NCBI GenBank assembly: GCA_945859605.1 | Contig: OX243822.1 | Location: forward strand, 12,017,127-12,081,126 | DNA length: 64,000 bases | Direction: 5' to 3' | Origin: Lumbricus rubellus | Taxonomy: Eukaryota; Annelida; Clitellata; Crassiclitellata; Lumbricidae | Shown: piece by piece, positions 22,534-62,465 of the stretch | Layout of the letters: each line of letters opens with the position of its first letter | How positions within the stretch are numbered: the stretch's first letter is position 1 | The notes under the pieces: generated by a model | What the model saw: the letters and a program-made list of their open reading frames with translations, nothing else | What the model was told of the DNA's origin: nothing | The model's database searches: none | Made by a program: the position numbers and the translations under genes

Positions 22534-24600
22534 TTATTAAAGCATTATATAATTACAATTTACCCAGAAATTTTCACCAAATAAGTTAAGAGTTTCAAGA
22601 TCTCAACTTAAATTTAAATGACGCGCATAATTAAAAGAAGTCTTGCAATATTGCATATCCGGTGTCAAAAAATCTATATTTACGTGAATGATAACTCTTG
22701 AAATCCGTATATTCGGCGCAAGGCGACATCTATCGTGAAGGGTGTAGTAACAAATGTAACACATTTATTTATTATATAATGCCAAAGCAGCCAAACTAAT
22801 GCAGAGACCCAGTAGCCTATATATTAAACTATGCCACCTCTGATTCTACGTACGATACTCATACTACGACCTACTTCGAACTACTCTTTTGGACAACTCT
22901 TCTGACCTGACACAGCGCTTGTGAATAAGCTGGTGCCCTGTGTTTGGCTTCGGGTGGCGCCATAGAGATGTATTAAAATATAACGCTAGAGGGAATATCA
23001 CGTCCATACATTGATTTCGCTGTCCAACAATCCACCCGACCAATCACATACTCTAAACTTCCACTCGACCAATCACAGGCGATTTCTCACACCAACCGTC
23101 GTTTGAATCGTAGTGACGTAAATTTGATTGCAAGGCAGATACGTCATACTCTCTTAAGCGTATATATATATATATATATATATATATCGTACATCTCAAA
23201 TGGTGTAGGTAGCTTGGCTTGTGACGTCACTGGCGTGATTACCGTTAATATTATAAGGTCGTTGATAACTTCACATTTCCATGCAGAGGAGATAGGCCAT
23301 ATTCTCTCTAGCCTATATATTAATATATATAGCGTACATCTCTATGGGTGGCGCCCTAGAAATTTGGAAATTATAATTACAATTTTATCAGCTGGGAGAG
23401 ATCCCGTGAAGGACATCCTGAAAGTATTCAGACACAAGGATGAACCTACGGCCAAATTAATTTAGGCTAGGCGCACTGTAGGAGGATCAGCAAGTTGTCG
23501 GAGGTCCTTTGGAAGTCCGTTTCAACTAGCCTAACAAGTGCAACATAGGCCTAATCTACCGGGCAGTTGCATAGACCTACAATGTATTATGTAAGAGAGG
23601 AGATTGGAGACCGATTCGAGGTAGAAAATCTAGGCCTATGTAGGCTATGGTGATGATCGAGTGAGCAGCAGGACCAGCGACATAAATTAAGAATTACAGA
23701 GGCCATGTTGAGGTATTTCATAGATTTTGCGACTGCACAGGAGAGAAAATTCTAGATTGTTAGGCCTAGTTGATGTTTTTTAAACACGACAAAAAATCAA
23801 TTTGCATATATTGACCCGTCTGGTCTCGCTCTTTGGATGCCTAATAATATTTTCTTTTCGAACTAATCATGTTCCACCTTTACATCGGTTGCTATTGGTG
23901 TTCAATACGCATAAAACCTACTGTATTGTAAAATAGAAAATCACATGAAATGTGTAACGCAATATTATTTCATTACAATATTATAGTGATGACACCTGCC
24001 AGCCGTTTTGTTCGCATCCTCTATATCAATATGTACTCTGTGGTCTATCGCTGATAATATACAAATTGAGCAAAGTAATACATTGGATGCGGTGAGCATT
24101 TCGAAACAATTTCAAACAAATACTGCCCTACTTTAAAAATTGTGGAGTTTCATTACTGTGGCGATTTTTTAAAAAGACTTTGTGTTATGGATTTATCCTG
24201 GTATATACCGGTCTGTCTAAGAACCCTGTTGTTCTGGATTTAGATTATGGAAATCACACCACTCAATTATAATTTCATTGGTTTTGATCGGATGGGCTAT
24301 TGGAAATTCACAGATTAGTAAACAAACATTGATTTCATGCGTACATTTTACATTTTTGAAATAAGCGTTCCCACACATACACATTATAATGACAAAAGCT
24401 TATGCGTAGTATTCGTTTATTAACATTCAATCTGACACACCGCAGAATGATTACAGAGACAGGTTATACGAAATACGGCCCACTATAGCACGACACGCAA
24501 GTCGACTTTACAGCATTGGGTTCGGTAATTTAACATTAATGGCCTAAGTGCTGGAACGCTCATGATACGGCCAATCAGGAGTGGGAGGGGCGGTCTTATT
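22534..24600. other. intergenic sequence without recognised genes
   Basis: Contains a (TA)n tract (23160-23187), a CRE-like palindrome GTGACGTCAC (23221-23230), and an inverted pair of CATAGAGATGTA-containing segments near 22955 and 23340 that may mark a decayed MITE. No ORF with protein-like composition was seen. Confidence 0.5.
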
Positions 24601-24607
24601 TTCAACA

Positions 24608-24764
24608 GACCCGAGGCAAACAACACAACAGAAAGCGCCACTGGCAGGCAACAGAAAATTCTTATAAATTTTTACCCTAAGCGAGGCTTGAACCCGGGCC
24701 GTGATAATGACAACTTAGTTTATCGACCAGCGCTCTCTCAACTGAGCCATGGGACCCCGTAGTA
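24608..24764 (-). mobile_element. tRNA-derived SINE, second family
   Basis: The minus strand reads GGGGTCCCATGGCTCAGTTG (A box) and GGCCCGGGTTCAAGCC (B box). The intervening arm is too long for a functional tRNA. A body rich in AAATTTATAAG follows. Confidence 0.7.
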
Positions 24765-25395
24765 TTGTAAATACTGTGCATATAAATATTGACATTATGT
24801 ACATGTGTGGTGAGATGTGTGTGTCTGTTGACAGGTGATCCAGTATGGATTTTGCAAAACTTGTTCAGAAGAAATTGCTGGACACCGACAAATGTCTTTG
24901 TATATCCTTTTTTGGCAATTGCATACATATCCCGTAGATGAGTGTAACCAAATTCGGAGATTCGGATTGCCCCCCCACCTTAATACATGTATACATATAT
25001 ACTTTAGTGGGTCCTCTGCCTCCTCGGTAAGTTTATCGTCAAATGTAGACATTCTGTTGCCGTCACTGTTGATTTTATCAATAAAACAAAACGTCCGTCA
25101 CAAGGAACAGAACAGGTTCTTTCTACACGCCCTTTTCCTAGGTTTATACAGGGCTGAAAGTGAACCGGGTCTCAGACCCCATACAGACCTGGCTATTTAA
25201 CAGTGACATTCATGCTGAACAATCAAATTGAATGATCATGACACATAGGCTGACATTTTCTTCCTTGTCATGATAGCTCCGATAATTGTCAATCAACAAT
25301 TAAGTTGCCATGTCAAATGATTATACATAGGCTGAAATTTTCTTTCCTGTCACAATAGCTGAATAAAATTGTTCGGCAGCTGTTTAATTGCTACA

Positions 25396-25800
25396 CATGT
25401 TGTATTGAGAGCAGCTCTGTGGTTTGTACATATTGGACGTAAGTGTAATAATATTCTATGAACATCTTTCTGTGATTACATTACGTTCCTTGACGCTTGC
25501 ACGCGATTCTTGGTAGCGTCGTTGATGGTGTTCAGCAAAGAACGAACTGCGCAGTTAGCGTCATAGAACATTCAGAAGAACACGGGTAAGAACCAAGAAA
25601 TTCTGTTTGGAGGGGAATTCTTAAGCCTTTACTGACCAAACTGTAGTGAATGGCATAGGAAATCATATACCTTTGGCCGGTGAAGGTTGCATTTGTGTGA
25701 AATTCAGTCAACCGGCATTCTCTCTCTGCGTGTCCAAACCATCAGAGTCTTCGTGGAATGACTTTGTCTCTAGCCGAGTTGTTTAGGCACCTGAAGCGTG
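25396..25800. other. unassigned flank upstream of the 5-phosphatase gene
   Basis: Some CpG content (25480-25570) and a possible donor at CACGG/GTAAGA (near 25580) would suit a non-coding first exon. There is no direct support, so this is speculative. Confidence 0.15.
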
Positions 25801-26022
25801 GGGCGCGGTGGTGTAGTGGTGGCGTCGTTGCCTTGGAGCTGGAAGGTTTGAGGTTCGAATCCACCTCGCCGCGTTAGGACCTTGGGCAAGTCCTTCGCTC
25901 ACAATTACTCAGCGCATCGGTGTGAAACTCCGATGCAGTGTCCACTCTGCATTTGGGAGCACCTCTGAGTAGAGAGAGAGAGAGAGAGAGAGCTTGAAGG
26001 GGCGCTATAACAAGTGGACACA
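25799..26022 (+). mobile_element. tRNA-derived SINE family A, copy 3
   Basis: Best preserved of the family: GGGCGCGGTGGTGTAGTGGT head, B-box GAGGTTCGAATCCACC, body ACCTTGGGCAAGTCCTTCGC. The tail CTTGAAGGGGCGCTATAA is interrupted by a short (GA)n expansion (about 25971-25992). Confidence 0.9.
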
Positions 26023-26115
26023 CAAACAAACAAAACAAACTAATGATTGTAACGTCAACATTCTAAACATTACAATGTTAACTGGAAACGAATTCGTTAT
26101 ATTTCTGTATTACTG

Positions 26116-26440
26116 TATTCATTCATTCATTCATTCAAAAACTTATATAGCGCCCCTTCAAGGAAACTACTCAGAGGTGCTCCCGACTCGAGCACGCCAA
26201 AAAGGAACAGTTTTAAGTTTAGAGAAGGAGGACTTTCTTTAAGTCCCAGAGTGTAGGTTTAGCTCTAAAGGAAAGCCATTCCAGACCACTGAACCAACCA
26301 CAGAGAAGGCTCAATTCTTCATGGTCGCAATATTACGAACATAGGAACTAGGATGAAGCCCTTTTCAGCAGAGCGTAGCGGATGACGTCCTTGGATACCC
26401 CATTACCCAACATAGGGCAGCATAGCTCTGGAAGGTAAAT
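26116..26440 (-). mobile_element. truncated LINE 3' end sharing the SINE-A tail
   Basis: On the minus strand, a decayed C-terminus (SGLEWLSFRAKP, then KLKTVPFWRARVGSTSE) runs into CTCTGAGTAG...CTTGAAGGGGCGCTATA and an (ATTC)n tail. The last ~45 bp are the same as the SINE family A tail, as expected when a SINE borrows the 3' end of its partner LINE. Confidence 0.75.
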
Positions 26441-27838
26441 GGGAGGGGGGGGTGAGGCCCTGACAACATTGCCATACCAGAGCAGCTAATCCGAACTCAA
26501 TACACTCGCGAATTGTTATTGACTTTCACGTAAAACTTGCTCTTGCGGTTCGTTCATGTCCTGCTCGAGATTGCTGAGTATCTTTTGCACATAAATATCA
26601 CAGTCCAATGACCCATCTTTTCAGCAGCAGATTGATTTCCCTCCCTCCCCCCACTATTTTTATGTGTTAAATGTACCAGTTGTGTTGGAATTGTCCAATA
26701 GCGTGTGATCTGCGCGTTGTTCAATAATAATGACATGCTCAGATGCATTGTTTTCAGGCCGTCACGTAGCTATGAGCTGCCACCGGTGTATTGTGTCAAT
26801 TTTACTGTTATCTGTTGCTGATGATTTTGATCTTCTTGAGGTTAATAGATAAGAAACATACATCAATTGCTAAATTCCCTGTTGAAACTCTAGGAATATT
26901 ATTGTATGATTGTCAATAGAATTTCGGTAAATTGATATTATTTCAACGGCTATTTTTAAAAATTGCGCTCTTCCGTTTTTTTTAGATTGCTTAAATGATA
27001 ATTTTTTTGATTTTCATCACTTTTTCATTGTTTTCTTTATTACCTGCTTGAGGTTTCGTGTTATGGTGTAACGGCCTGCATGATGATAAAGAAATGAACG
27101 TAGCGATAATAATAAACCCACCTTATTCGAAAGCGCTGTGTCATGGCAAAGGTGTGTTTGGTGAAGATAAGAATGTTAGGCTCCAGGTCTTCTTGGTGGT
27201 TTTTTGCCAGGCTCTGTGCTCATAATTATAAGGTCAATGCTTATATTTTTTGTTGTGTATATATTTTGTTTTTTTTACATCAGTTTTCACGATGTCTGTT
27301 GCTTGGCCAAGTTCAACAGAGGTTAACTATTGCAATTTGAGGAATTGTCAACATTGATTTATTTTTATTATTATTTGTGTATCACATTTGCTATAGCGCC
27401 CCCAACACAGCCAGTCCAGCATCAGACGGTCTGGAAACCATTACACATTCGCCTTTTCATGCTCAAAGGAGTTTGCAATATTTATATAGCCTCTACCAAA
27501 TGTTTAGCACAGTCGGCATTCGAATTCAAATCGCACAGTGTTTTCGATAGGCATATATTTAACTAAATTAATTGTAATTCAAAAGTGACTTTCGAATTGG
27601 CGATCCGGGTATTGGATTAATCAGCTATTTAGGTATTTATGAATACAATTCACATCCTGTAAATATATAAAACATCGGGGGTCCAACGTAAATGAACAGA
27701 CCACCCTGTGTTATCCTTAAACTGTGATAAATTGGATATAACCCAAAACTTATTTGTATTCATTTATTTCTCGCATTTGCAAGCCTATGGCCTAATTATC
27801 GCCAGAGGTGTATTCTAATGTTTTTAGGTGAGTAGGCC

Positions 27839-28463
27839 CAGTGGCATAGCAATAGGTTGTGCAGCTTGTGCAGTGCACAAGGGACCTCAGCTGTCAAGGG
27901 CCCCCCGGGGACAGAGTCAATTTTTACTTTAAGAATATTCAGAGTATATTCAAATGATCAAATCCACATAATTATGCAACGGTGGTGCAGGAATGGATTG
28001 TGCAGACTGTGCAGACTGCACAAGACCTCGATGACTTCATTAAGCCTGGTGACAGAATTGAGTTCAGTTTGATCAATGCTGAGGTGCTGGTCACTTTGGA
28101 TATCGACACCAAGGAGAGAGGTACTTCGGAAACTGTGCTGGTATGCCAGTTACTTTACAAAAGAATTATGAAGCGAGGGCATCGCAATTGTTCTTGCGAA
28201 AGGAAATTCGCCGAAAGGTAATCAACCAAGCGCACATTTCAGCATTTCCTAATTTTGTTAATTCTTCTTTTAGACTTACCATAGTAGGCTTAACCAAAAC
28301 TTGAGTTGGAATAAGTTCATTTTAAAATTTTATTTCGAGTTTGAGCTAGGCCTATGCAAATAGTCTATCACAAAAGCCAGGCGCTTTTATTGTTTGAAAT
28401 ATTAGGGTTCAAGCATTGAACGAAAGCCCTGCACAGGGCCCCAAAAACCTTGTTACGCCACTG
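27839..28463 (+). mobile_element. hAT-type element carrying an exon-like open frame
   Basis: Ends CAGTGGCATAGCAATAGG and complement of CAGTGGCGTAACAAGG. Flanked by AGTAGGCC (27831-27838) and AGCAGGCC (28464-28471), an 8-bp duplication with one change. Inside, after a good acceptor (GTGGTGCAG/GAATGG), a frame at 27991-28221 reads as ordinary protein (AQDLDDFIKPGDRIEFSLIN, then VLVTLDIDTKERG). I do not recognise that protein. It does not phase into the downstream PH exon. Confidence 0.75.
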
Positions 28464-28547
28464 AGCAGGCCTAAACGCAGTCGCTGAAAAAATCGACTTT
28501 TTGGGTAAAAAATTTCTGACGACCTTTTTTTAGTCATCGGATGTTTG

Positions 28548-28740
28548 CAGGGCTGTTTTTGAGGCATTTTTAGAACTGCACAACTCCTTCTTTCCTTTGC
28601 CATCATCCATGGTAAATTAACTCCAATCGGAGGACAATGACCTTTTTCCAGTTTTAACTGCACAGAGGTGCTTCTACAACTGCACAAATCCATTTAGAAC
28701 CGCACATTTTGTGTACAACTGCACGTTAAAAAACACCCTG
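28548..28740 (+). mobile_element. hAT-type MITE, CAGGGCTG family, copy 2
   Basis: 193 bp. Ends CAGGGCTGTTTTTGAGG / TTAAAAAACACCCTG. Flanked by GATGTTTG and GATATTTG (8 bp, one mismatch). Confidence 0.85.
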
Positions 28741-29106
28741 GATATTTGTTGGATGATTTCCCCCCGAAAAACCTTCATCACAGCGTAAAACTCTAATTTC
28801 ATGAATTTTAGAAATCATAAATCACGATTTTTTCCCCTGTTTTATGCTCGTCATTTTATTTCTGCCAACTTTTTTTACTTCAATGGTCGCTGTGTACCTT
28901 GTTTTCAGAGGTGAATACACGCTGTAATTTTCCCCGGTGGTCTGTATACACTATATACCTGGGTATACCGTAGAGTACAGCCCTGTATAACGCCCCTTCA
29001 TGCTCTATACTTTCAGCACTGTACGCACTTGCGTAAGTGCGTACGCCTGGAGGCGCCGCTGTGGACAGCAGAATATGATATTTCAAAGGCATGTCTTATA
29101 TTTAGT

Positions 29107-29234
29107 AAATATTGTCTTACATCTTTTCCAGGGTATTTGAAAACAATCGGTCAACAACTTTCCGAGATCCTTGAAGCCGACACAAACGCAGTTACATTTT
29201 TATTTATATAGATATTGTCTTATATCTTTTCCAG

Positions 29235-29245
<11 letters not shown>
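29107..29245 (+). repeat. duplicated 3' splice site of the PH exon
   Basis: ATATTGTCTTACATCTTTTC followed by CAGGGTATTT occurs near 29113-29142. It recurs near 29215-29240 (TTATATC variant), where the second copy is the real acceptor at 29234. From the first copy the frame used by the gene reaches a stop after about 13 codons. Confidence 0.75.
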
Positions 29246-57181
<27,936 letters not shown>

Positions 57182-57352
57182 GGGAGGAGGAGCGGAGCGG
57201 AGGAGCGGAGAGGATGGAAAAGAGAGGAAGAGGACTTGATGTGTTAAGGAACAAGAGCGGTGCTCAAGAACGATGACTATCGTTAATCATCCTACTTGAG
57301 CGACTAGAACATTCCTAGGCATTAATCTAACCGTCGGGTGTGGGACTACGTG

Positions 57353-57533
57353 CATGGGCGGAGTTTATCATGGGCTAGTAGGGGGGGGGGGTTAAGCCTC
57401 TCCAAGAAGGCCCAAATTCAACCTTTTTACCATGAAAATGGTATACTTTTCTGGGGTTAGCCCCCCCACCCCCAATAAGGCCTGGACTCGGGGTTAGGTC
57501 CCCCCCAAGAACGGAAACCAAACTCCGCCCATG
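57353..57533 (+). mobile_element. 181-bp hAT-type MITE in the presumed 3' UTR
   Basis: Perfect 14-bp ends CATGGGCGGAGTTT / AAACTCCGCCCATG. Exact 8-bp duplication ACTACGTG (57345-57352, 57534-57541). It lies 172 bases after the 5-phosphatase stop codon. Confidence 0.93.
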
Positions 57534-58514
57534 ACTACGTGGAAAAGCTAGTGGATTTCCATTTCCTCGATGTGCTGGTCTGTGGTTGTATTATAGTTAA
57601 ATAATTGCCAAATGGGGGAGTGCGTGAAATTGTGAAATTGACGATTGGCAAAATTTTCACCAGTTTTAATTGTAAGTATTTATTTATCGCTGAAGAGTCT
57701 TTCTTCTTCTGTCTCGTACAAAGTTGCAATGTAATCCGTCGGAAATCGGACGTTTTAAAAAATCACCCGGTTCGACTTAAGCATGTGGGGGTTAAATAAG
57801 AGATGTCGGGGGTGTGGTACTTTAGGTTAAATAGTCATTTTAATAGATACCTCTGTCGACATAGATTTTGAGAGACAGAAATAATGCGGATCTTGAAGAC
57901 ATTTGGACAGTCACTTTAGATTATCACTATTGTTATTATCTTTTGTTATTATGATTATTATCATCATTATCATTATTATTACTGTCATTATTATTATCAT
58001 TATTATCATTATCATTGTTATTATCATTAATGTCGTTATTATTGTTATTATTATTATTATTGTCATTATTATTAAATTATTATTATTATCAGTAGTATTA
58101 TTATCATTAATATTATTATTATCATTGTTATTATCTTTAATATAATTATCATCATTGTTTTATTATCATAATTAGTGTTATTATCATCAATATTATTATT
58201 GTTATTATTACATCAATTGGTTACTTCTGTTGCACTAGTATTCAATGTACAAGACATCAAATAATGATGGAGCACCAAAACCAAGCTTTAATTATGTCTG
58301 AGTTGTATGTCAGAGTGTCTGGTCTTGTCAGACATTCGATTTATGAATCTTCTACAGACATGTGGTGTCTGTCAATTGATCCCGTCTCATTTAAGGTTGT
58401 AGGTGCTAAATTGAAGAATGGCTTTAGCTGATATTAACATGATAGGTGTGTTTTGGACTTGAATTTGGTGTATGTGTGCGCAGCTGTGTGAGTGTGCTTG
58501 CTTGCTTGCTTGCC

Positions 58515-58557
<43 letters not shown>

Positions 58558-59310
58558 CTATGTGCATGTGGCTTGTGGGGGTGTAGTTTTTGTGATGCCC
58601 TATTCATTTAGAAGCTCAATTTGTGTATTTTGAATGATGATCCGAGAATGTTTTGCTTGATGACAGATTTTTATGCATTGATTGATGGATGATCAGAATA
58701 AATGGATTGATAAATGGATAGATAAATGGATTGCTAATTGGATTGATAAATAGATTGATAGATGGATTGTTAATTGGATTGATAAATGGATAGATAAATG
58801 GATTGTTAATTGGATTGATAGATGGGTTGATGAATGGATTGCTATTTGGATTGATAAATGGATAGATAAATGGATAGATAAATAGATTGATAGATGGATT
58901 GATAAATAGATTGATAGATGGATTGTTAATTGGATTGATAGATGGGTTGATGAATGGATTGCTATTTGGATTGATAAATAGATAGATAAATGGATAGATA
59001 AATAGATTGATAGATGAATTGATAAATAGATTGATAGATTGGTTGATGAATGGATTGATAAACAGATTGATAATTGGATTGATAAATGGAGACATTGTTT
59101 TATATATATTTAGCTCAATGGATGGATGACACAGTAGATGGTGACTATCATCTAATGACTGAAAGGTGGATAAATGGATGTGTGCTGAGATGGACAGATT
59201 GGTGGGTGGATGTTAGCATAGATGTGGGGGTTGGATGTGTGGGTTTAGGAAGCACAAGTGGATGGATGGATAGATGGATGGTGTATTTATGTATGTATGT
59301 ATGTATGTAC

Positions 59311-59926
59311 AGGGTGGTCCAAAATAAACCGCACAATGATAAATTGATAGTACTTTATTCAGACCAATTCAAATATAACCGTGAAAATTCAAAAAAAACA
59401 CAGCAATTATTTTTACTGTAACATTACATGAATGGATTTCGTTACGGTACATAAAATGTTCAATGTGTCCTCCTTGCTGCTCGACCACGCATTGAAGCCG
59501 ACGACGCCATTGATCAATCGCGCGGTCAATGAAACGCTGTGACAGCTTGGTCCACTCTGTGACGATTGTTTCTTTCAGCTGATCCACTGTGGTGAAACTT
59601 CTACGACGGTATGCCATCAGATCTGTTGAAGGGCGCCCCTAACAGCGTAGTTGACTGGATTCAAGTCCGGGCTGTTTGGGGGCCACATGTCAGGCTCAAT
59701 TAAAGAAATGTTCTCACGTCGCATAGTCGCATAGTGTTCTTGGCGGTGTGTGATGGAGCGCCGTCCTGCTGTAGGGTCCAAGTGTGGTGTTGGCATATTG
59801 CACGGATGTCAGGTAAAAGACCATCACCAAGAATAAGTACCGGTAAGAAAAATGGCATTAAACATTGAATTGTTTTACATTATATCAAGAAAACTGTCAC
59901 TGTGCGGTTTATTTTGGACCACCCTG
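59311..59926 (-). mobile_element. internally deleted Tc1/mariner-type element
   Basis: Ends CAGGGTGGTCCAAAATAAAC / GTTTATTTTGGACCACCCTG flanked by TA. Broken minus-strand transposase frames read WTLQQDGAPSHTAKNT, then a frameshift, NSPDLNPVNYAVRGALQQ, a stop, and YRRRSFTTVDQLKETI. These are the last part of a DDE transposase, including the Asp in QQDGA and the PDLNP motif. The N-terminal half is missing. Confidence 0.92.
59368..59830 (-). pseudogene. mariner-type transposase remnant
   Basis: C-terminal half only, with at least one frameshift near 59730 and an in-frame stop near 59608. It cannot make an active transposase. The element could move only if an intact relative supplies the enzyme. 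Confidence 0.85.
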
Positions 59927-60317
59927 TATGTATGCATGTATGTATGTATGTATGCATGTAGTACTATGTACATGCATTGTGTGTGCTGAGCATCGCACGT
60001 AGGCTATGTTTTGCTCTGTTTTTGTGCTTGTGAGTTATGGCAGTCGGTTGTCCACTGGTTATGGCCTTATGGGGGTAGGGGGGACTGGTGTTCGGTTGAT
60101 ATTAAATGCCCTAACTGAACGAAAGAACGAACGAACGAATTGTCCATCGGTTCTTTTCATTCCCCTTCAGTGTTTGGCGGACGCTGGGGTCTGCTTCGTC
60201 TGGCTTTTCTCTCCGGGGGCGGATTCATCATGGCGGCCAAGTTATACAGCGCTTTACTTTCGACGGCGCATCTATGAAAAATTGATTAGGTGCAAGGAAT
60301 ACGCTCTAGTCTGTTAT

Positions 60318-61380
60318 CAGTGATATTTTCGTTAACGAGAACTAAATAAAAACTAAATTTTTTGGCGGAATCGTTAATAATAACGAAATCATAACTATAA
60401 TTATTTCACTAACGAAAATAGAATAAAAACTATATTTAAAAGTACCGAACTGAATAATAATAATAACTAAAATTATTAGCCAAACGAAAATTGTTGAAAG
60501 TCGTGTAAATTTTTTTTCGATCACGTTTTGGAATGCACTGGGTGAACGCTCCGATGTCAAAAAACGCGCCCATTATCAACTTCCGCAATTCTATCAACTT
60601 CCGCTTCCTTTATTTCAGAAAAAGCAGCGAAGTGTGGTTGTTATTCATACTGAAATATTTAGTTTGTTTAGAAAGTAAATAATAATGAGTTCGCTTGCAA
60701 AATTGCTCGCTGGGCGAAAAAAGGATAGTCCGGTTTGGAAATTCTTCGTTTTTACGATGCTATAACAAATAAATCCAAATGTAAGGCTGCTGAGTTACCG
60801 GTAACATCGAACAATAATGACACTATTCTGGATCAGCTGAATCGATATATAATGGATACTGACAATGTTGTGTGTGACAATGCACTTGACTTCTGGCAAG
60901 ATAAAAAAAGTTGCTATAGCAAACTGTCCATGCTTGGTCAGGATTTGGTAACTGCCTCAGCCTCTCAGGCATAGGCCTACGTTGAGCGGATTTTTTCAGT
61001 GTGCTGTATCCTCACTGCAGGTCGTCGCAACATAATTAGAAAATCTTTCGAGATGAGGGTCTTCCACAAATTAAATAACCATATTCTTGTTTAACTTCAG
61101 TTGCATTCTTCATTAATACTCTTCCAACACAGTGAACACACCACGTTAATTAAATATAGGCGTTCTTTTGTTCTGTAACTTCTGTTGTTTTCCTATGTAT
61201 TGTATTAATTATGCAAACTGAACTTGAACTAAATAAAAACTAAAATTATTTTCATTGAACTGAATAATAATAAAAACTAAAATTATTTCATTAACTAAAA
61301 TAGAATAATAATAATAAATAAAAAGTTAGAATAGAATAAAAATAATAACTAAAATTATTCCCTGAACTAAAATATCACTG
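60318..61380 (+). mobile_element. internally deleted hAT element
   Basis: 1063 bp. Ends CAGTGATATTTT / AAAATATCACTG with exact 8-bp duplication TCTGTTAT (60310-60317, 61381-61388). It retains the two ends of a hAT transposase gene. Subterminal sequence is rich in AACTAAAA/AATAATAA repeats. Confidence 0.95.
60684..61095 (+). pseudogene. hAT transposase remnant (BED start fused to dimerisation end)
   Basis: MSSLAKLLAGRKKDSPVWKF begins like a BED-finger transposase. After a frameshift, ILDQLNRYIMDT, ALDFWQDKKSCYSKLSMLGQ and VERIFSVCCILTAGRRNIIR follow, the hAT C-terminal dimerisation region. A stop at 60972-60974 interrupts it. The central catalytic part is deleted. Confidence 0.88.
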
Positions 61381-61461
61381 TCTGTTATATAGGAACACAT
61401 ACGTGGACCCAGGCCGATGGCATCACGTCATTTCTGCTGAGGTATCTTGTGAGGTAAAAAA

Positions 61462-61566
61462 ATGGCGGATATGAAAGATTTGCTGCGGCCAAAAGTGAAA
61501 ACCAAACGGTGCAGACGAAAATATTGCGCTGCGTACGATGTAAAGAATTTTAAAATTAAATTATGA
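61462..61566 (+). CDS. short ORF, possible first coding exon
   Basis: ATGGCGGATATGAAAG in good initiation context (AAAAAATGG) begins a basic 34-residue frame (MADMKDLLRPKVKTKRCRRK) ending TGA. A possible donor (GAT/GTAAAG) lies near the end. If it is an exon, the rest of the gene lies beyond the window or in unrecognised sequence. Weak support. Confidence 0.25.
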   Translation: MADMKDLLRPKVKTKRCRRKYCAAYDVKNFKIKL

Positions 61567-62267
61567 TATTAATCGAAATTTAGTGCAGTTTATAGGATGA
61601 ATCAACGAATTTTCGGCAACCAAACGATGTGCGCTTGTTTACATCAACGACTTTTTAATTTAAATACGCTGTAGCTCCGCAGTTAATACCTCGCTTAAAT
61701 TATTGTTGCCTGCGCTTTTTTGACAATTTCTATGCTGCCTCAACGTTACTGGGCAGCTCAACACAGGAAGCTCCGTCTAGTAATATATATAAGGTCGTTG
61801 CGTGGACCCATGTGATTCGAGTATATATTTCGAGGTAGAGGGAGCTATAGGTAGGAGTCGTAGTACGAATGGATTTCATGCTACGGTTGAACATTCGCCG
61901 AGCATCGATCTCTGATTGTTGTCAACGCCATTTTATTCGCCAGATGCCGCGGGGCATTATGGGCTAATCGTTGGCAGTTTATTGGCCGTTGGTTGTCCAG
62001 TGCGGTTTAGTAAAGTAGGCTAGGTCTACATTGCGTTACGTTACAACCGTGTAGGCCTAATGTCACTTGGTTTTCAATGCAGCTCCATATAACTTTGCGG
62101 TGGCTGCTTGGTTATGCGTGGTAGTTTGTGTTTAACTGCCTTCTAAAGCTGCAGTTGTGTTGATGCAATGGATGTCGATGCAACGGAAACGCTCGTAGGC
62201 CTAATAATTTTTAAGCAATTATAGCCTAATATAAACCACGGATCTTTGTTGTTTATAAGCATTTCGT

Positions 62268-62278
62268 CATCATCATCA

Positions 62279-62310
<32 letters not shown>

Positions 62311-62465
62311 ATCATCATCATCATCATCATCTTCCTCTTTTTACTACTACTGATGCTAGTCCTATTAGGCCTACTGCTGCTGCTACTGCTAGGCTACTAC
62401 TGCTACTACTACTAGGCGTACTACCGTTGCTGCTGAAGCTGCTGTTTTCTATATTACCTATATTT
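62268..62465. repeat. (ATC/GTC)n and (CTG/CTA)n triplet tracts
   Basis: ATC and GTC triplets at 62268-62332, then CTACTG-type triplets to about 62450. Confidence 0.9.

Larger units (their letters stand above)
57182..60317. other. 3' flank of the 5-phosphatase gene, repeats only
   Basis: Contains ATT/ATC-type simple sequence (57930-58205), (GT)n at 58518-58556, a GGATTGATAAATGGATAGAT minisatellite (58640-59090), TATG units near 59286-59310 and 59928-59960, and the mariner remnant. No further gene was recognised. Confidence 0.7.

Noticed and set aside
24608..24764. tRNA gene on the minus strand
   Set aside because: A and B boxes are present, but the arms do not fold into a cloverleaf and a SINE body follows. 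The same holds for 8588-8722 and 46500-46770.
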